Notes under the pieces: model-generated
Seen by the model: the letters and a program-made list of their open reading frames with translations, nothing else
Told to the model about the DNA's origin: nothing
The model's database searches: none
Position numbers and translations under genes: made by a program
From: Phycisphaerales bacterium
GTDB taxonomy: Bacteria > Planctomycetota > Phycisphaerae > UBA1845
NCBI GenBank assembly: GCA_013140575.1
Contig: JABFSN010000179.1
Location: forward strand, 1 to 60,340
DNA length: 60,340 nucleotides
Direction of reading: 5' to 3'
In this document: one piece after another, positions 57,546-60,340 of the stretch
Layout of the letters: each line of letters opens with the position of its first letter
Numbering within the stretch: the first letter of the stretch is position 1

Positions 57546-58997
57546 ATGACGCTCAACGTGGTTATCGGAGCGGCCACAAGCGCCGCAGGGGAAACTTGCT
57601 TTCTGCCGTCGTGGTCCGGGCGGTTGGGCGCCCGGATCGCCCGGTCGTTCGCGATTCCGGGTGATATCGCGGTGCCCGCAAACGTCGGCGACCGCCTGCG
57701 TGTGGCGCGATCCGTTGGGCGATCGACACGAACGGCTGTGGTCGTGTCGATGGGCCCGGTCGAAACGTGCACGGCCGAGATTCTGCGTCGCGTCGGCGGA
57801 GCGATTGCCGCTGAAATCCGTGCCATCAAGTGTCAGCAGGCGGTCATCGACATGGCCGAAATCGTGGGCGCCAAGGTCGACAACGGCGTCCGGGCGTTTT
57901 GCGAAGGCCTGGTGCTCGGCTCGTTTCGATTCGACCGCCACAAGACGACCGCCGAAAAGGAACTCCCCTGCAGGATCGTCCTGGCGTTCGCCGACGGCGG
58001 TCGGCAATGGCGCACCGACGTCTCTCGCGGAATCGCGACAGCCGACGGGGTCAACGAGGCCCGCCGCATCGCCCACGAACCGGCCAACGTCATCAACCCC
58101 ATCACGCTGGCGGCCGAAACCCGGCGGCTGGCGCGTCGCGACGGTCTGAAATGCCGCGTCCTCGATCACGAGGCCATGAAACGACTAAACATGGGCGGTC
58201 TGCTGGCCGTCGGAAACAGCAGTCAGACGCCGCCGCGGCTCATCGTTCTCGCACACGGCGACGTCCGGCGGCAACGCCCGGTGATCCTGATCGGCAAGGC
58301 CGTCACCTTCGACACCGGCGGCTATTCCATCAAGGACAAGCAGGGCATCGTCGGTCAGAAATACGACAAGTGCGGCGGGACGGCCGTCATGGGCGTGCTG
58401 AGCGCCGCTGCCGCGTTGCGATTCAAGGTGCCGGTCGTTGGCATCATCGCCGCGGCCGAAAACATGATCGCGGCCAGCGCCTACCGGCCCAACGACATCA
58501 TCCGCACCATGGCCGGCAAGACCGTGGAGATCATCAGCACCGACGCAGAAGGGCGCATGGTTCTGGCCGACGCACTCACCTACGCCCAAAAACACTACAA
58601 ACCCCGCGCCATGATTAACCTGGCCACGCTGACCGGGGGCATCGTCGTGGCGCTCGGCCGCACGCGGGCGGGCTTGTTCGCCAACAATACCGAATTGTCC
58701 GACCGTCTGTACGCAAGCGGCCAACGCACGTTTGAACGTCTGTGGCCCATGCCGCTCGACGACGACTATTTCGAACTGCTGCGCAGCGACGATGCGGACA
58801 TGCGGAATTCGGCCGGCCGCGACGCCCATCCCATTCTCGGCGGTGTCTTCCTCAAACAATTCGTCGATCCGCAAACGCCCTGGGCCCACTTGGACATCGC
58901 GGGCGTGTCGGCCGTCGATAAACCGGGCCCCTATTGCCCCGCGGGCGGCACCGGCTTCGGCGTACGCCTGCTTTGTGACTATCTGGAGTCGCTCTAA
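57546..58997 (+). CDS. pepA: Leucyl aminopeptidase (M17 / PepA family)
   Basis: 483 residues. Two-zinc aminopeptidase. Metal and catalytic residues are kept: GKAVTFDTGG (Lys, Asp), YDKCGG (Asp), and STDAEGRM (Asp, Glu, Arg), though the family signature is normally NTDAEGRL and FDSGG. N-terminal non-catalytic domain intact. GGAG 8 bases before ATG 57546. It releases N-terminal residues from peptides in the cytoplasm. rmuC begins 2 bases after its stop. Confidence 0.95.
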   Translation: MTLNVVIGAATSAAGETCFLPSWSGRLGARIARSFAIPGDIAVPANVGDRLRVARSVGRSTRTAVVVSMGPVETCTAEILRRVGGAIAAEIRAIKCQQAVIDMAEIVGAKVDNGVRAFCEGLVLGSFRFDRHKTTAEKELPCRIVLAFADGGRQWRTDVSRGIATADGVNEARRIAHEPANVINPITLAAETRRLARRDGLKCRVLDHEAMKRLNMGGLLAVGNSSQTPPRLIVLAHGDVRRQRPVILIGKAVTFDTGGYSIKDKQGIVGQKYDKCGGTAVMGVLSAAAALRFKVPVVGIIAAAENMIAASAYRPNDIIRTMAGKTVEIISTDAEGRMVLADALTYAQKHYKPRAMINLATLTGGIVVALGRTRAGLFANNTELSDRLYASGQRTFERLWPMPLDDDYFELLRSDDADMRNSAGRDAHPILGGVFLKQFVDPQTPWAHLDIAGVSAVDKPGPYCPAGGTGFGVRLLCDYLESL

Positions 58998-58999
58998 CC

Positions 59000-60220
59000 G
59001 TGGACGCGATCTCGCTCTTAATCGGATTCGTCGTCGGCGCAGGCACGGTCCTCATCGTTCTGTGGATTCGCCGCGGCCGCGATCGCATGGTGGCCGAGTC
59101 CGTTGTGGACGCAGTGCAATCGCGACGCGCGGCGGAAATGGAACAGTGGAAGGCCATATTTGGCGATCTATCGCGCGACGCATTGTCCCGCAATGCCGAG
59201 GACTTCCTCAACCTGGCTGGCACTCGACTGGAAAAGCAGACGGCGGAGGGCGCCGGAACCCTGGAATCCAAGAAGCAACTCATCGACGCTTCGCTGACCG
59301 CGATATCGTCTGCCATCAACACCCGCCTCGCCGAACTTCAGCAAATGACGCAGACCTCGGAAAAAGACCGCCGGGAGAGCGTCGGGGCCATCAAGTCGGA
59401 ACTGGCCCGTGCCACGGAATCGACGGCGCGGCTGAACCAGACCACCAATCAGCTTCGCGAGGCGTTGGCCAGTCCGCAGCGCCGCGGGCAATGGGGCGAG
59501 CGCATGGCCGAGGACGTGCTGCACCTGATCGGATTGGAAAAAGGCGTTAATTATCACAAGCAGACGACCGTGGAGGGCGGGAGGCGACCGGACTACACGT
59601 TTCTGCTTCCCGGCGGACTGGTTCTCCACATGGACGTGAAGTTTCCCTTGGACAACTACGTGCGGGCGATTGAATCGCCCGACCCGGCGCAATCGACAAC
59701 GCATCGCACCGCGTTTTTGCGCGACGTGCGCAAGCAGATCAAGGACGTCGCATCACGCGAGTACATCAACCCCGACGCCGGCACGGTGGACTGTGCGCTG
59801 GTGTTTATTCCCAACGAACAGATTTATGGCTTTATCCACGAACACGACAGCGCGCTGTTCGACGACGCCCTCGTACAGCGGGTGATCCTGTGTTCCCCGT
59901 TGACGCTCTACGCCGTCCTGGCCGTCGTCCGGCAGGCGGTTTCGAATTTCAACCTGCAACGGGCGTCGCACGAGATTCTCTCCCTGCTCGCCGACTTCCG
60001 AAAGGAATGGAAACTCTACGGCGAAGTCGTCGACAAAATGGGCAAGGCGCTAAACCAGGCCGTCAATAGTTTCGAATCGCTCTCCAACACCCGCACTCGC
60101 GCTCTGGACCGCAAGCTCGACCGCATCGACGATCTGCAGCGCAAGGTCGGCCAGGAATCGGCAGGCGCCGCCTCCTCCGCCATCGTCGCGCCCGAGCCGG
60201 GCGGCGATTCCAGCGCCTAA
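59000..60220 (+). CDS. rmuC: DNA recombination protein RmuC
   Basis: 406 residues. One N-terminal membrane helix (ISLLIGFVVGAGTVLIVLWI), a coiled-coil (about 30-160), then the nuclease-like RmuC domain: RRGQWGERMAEDVLHLIGLEKGVNYHKQ, PDYTFLLPGGLVLHMDVKFPLDNY, VFIPNEQIYGFIHEHD, VILCSPLTLYAVLAVVRQA. RmuC limits some DNA inversions and rearrangements. GTG start 2 bases after pepA. Confidence 0.95.
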   Translation: MDAISLLIGFVVGAGTVLIVLWIRRGRDRMVAESVVDAVQSRRAAEMEQWKAIFGDLSRDALSRNAEDFLNLAGTRLEKQTAEGAGTLESKKQLIDASLTAISSAINTRLAELQQMTQTSEKDRRESVGAIKSELARATESTARLNQTTNQLREALASPQRRGQWGERMAEDVLHLIGLEKGVNYHKQTTVEGGRRPDYTFLLPGGLVLHMDVKFPLDNYVRAIESPDPAQSTTHRTAFLRDVRKQIKDVASREYINPDAGTVDCALVFIPNEQIYGFIHEHDSALFDDALVQRVILCSPLTLYAVLAVVRQAVSNFNLQRASHEILSLLADFRKEWKLYGEVVDKMGKALNQAVNSFESLSNTRTRALDRKLDRIDDLQRKVGQESAGAASSAIVAPEPGGDSSA

Positions 60221-60247
60221 ATAACTCCCCACAATAGGGAAACTGGT

Positions 60248-60340
60248 CTATGCCGCCTTGGAACGCAGATACGCATGGCGTTCGACTTCAAATGGTCTGC
60301 GGTGTTCGAGCCACTCGAACACCGTGTTCAACAGATCCTC
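60248..60340 (-). CDS. C-terminal end of an unidentified gene (partial)
   Basis: Minus-strand frame open from the right edge to a TAG at 60248-60250, coding about 30 residues ending FEVERHAYLRSKAA. The codon use looks coding, but the piece is too short to name. It converges with rmuC. Confidence 0.4.
   Translation of the reverse strand, partial: EDLLNTVFEWLEHRRPFEVERHAYLRSKAA

Overview
The window looks like a chromosomal piece of a high-GC, Gram-negative member of the Planctomycetota or a close relative (an inference from gene content, not a measured classification). Pointers are an exosortase H / IPTL-CTERM sorting locus, secreted Cys-rich and dockerin-like proteins, an EF-G of the spirochaete-planctomycete-delta type, a large TPR protein, DapL-type lysine synthesis, and gene gaps packed with palindromic repeats.

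Layout. 1-2282 is the 5' part of a giant secreted, Ca-binding, S-layer-like protein that runs off the left edge. 2498-13254 holds EF-G, a 1449-residue TPR membrane protein, the fluoride channel crcB with its DUF190 partner, a MOSC protein, a CPBP protease and an M32 carboxypeptidase. 13460-16892 holds two divergent secreted proteins. 17406-21937 is the XrtH locus: IPTL-CTERM substrate, exosortase H and its partner membrane protein. 22062-30329 holds a small membrane protein, a GspG-domain lipoprotein, mutS, folK, dapL and a PDZ protein that lies in one run with an ECF sigma/anti-sigma pair (to 31658). 31796-36587 holds smpB, a sugar-phosphate mutase, a CHRD lipoprotein, a SMUG1-like glycosylase and a HigBA toxin-antitoxin pair. 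36634-39254 is a GT2 / wecB / pgpA run. metH follows at 39594-43034.

The most interesting region is 43053-49082, a tight three-gene run on the minus strand: a 2-oxoacid (indolepyruvate-type) oxidoreductase alpha subunit without its ferredoxin domain; a beta subunit fused in one chain to a complete ADP-forming acyl-CoA synthetase; and a gamma-lyase carrying the residues typical of methionine gamma-lyase. Together they could turn methionine into 2-oxobutyrate, then propionyl-CoA, then propionate plus ATP. An OprB-like porin and a propeller-sensor hybrid kinase (PAS-HisKA-HATPase-REC-HPt) lie next to it. The right end holds a GNAT acetyltransferase, an HU-like protein, a lipoprotein, an M17 aminopeptidase, rmuC and the C-terminal tip of another gene.

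Between genes the DNA carries several families of palindromes. One is a 178-bp MITE-like element present twice at about 98% identity, with a third diverged relative. All three start or end in a CTAG that supplies the TAG stop codon of the neighbouring gene. No tRNA, rRNA, CRISPR array, transposase or prophage was seen.
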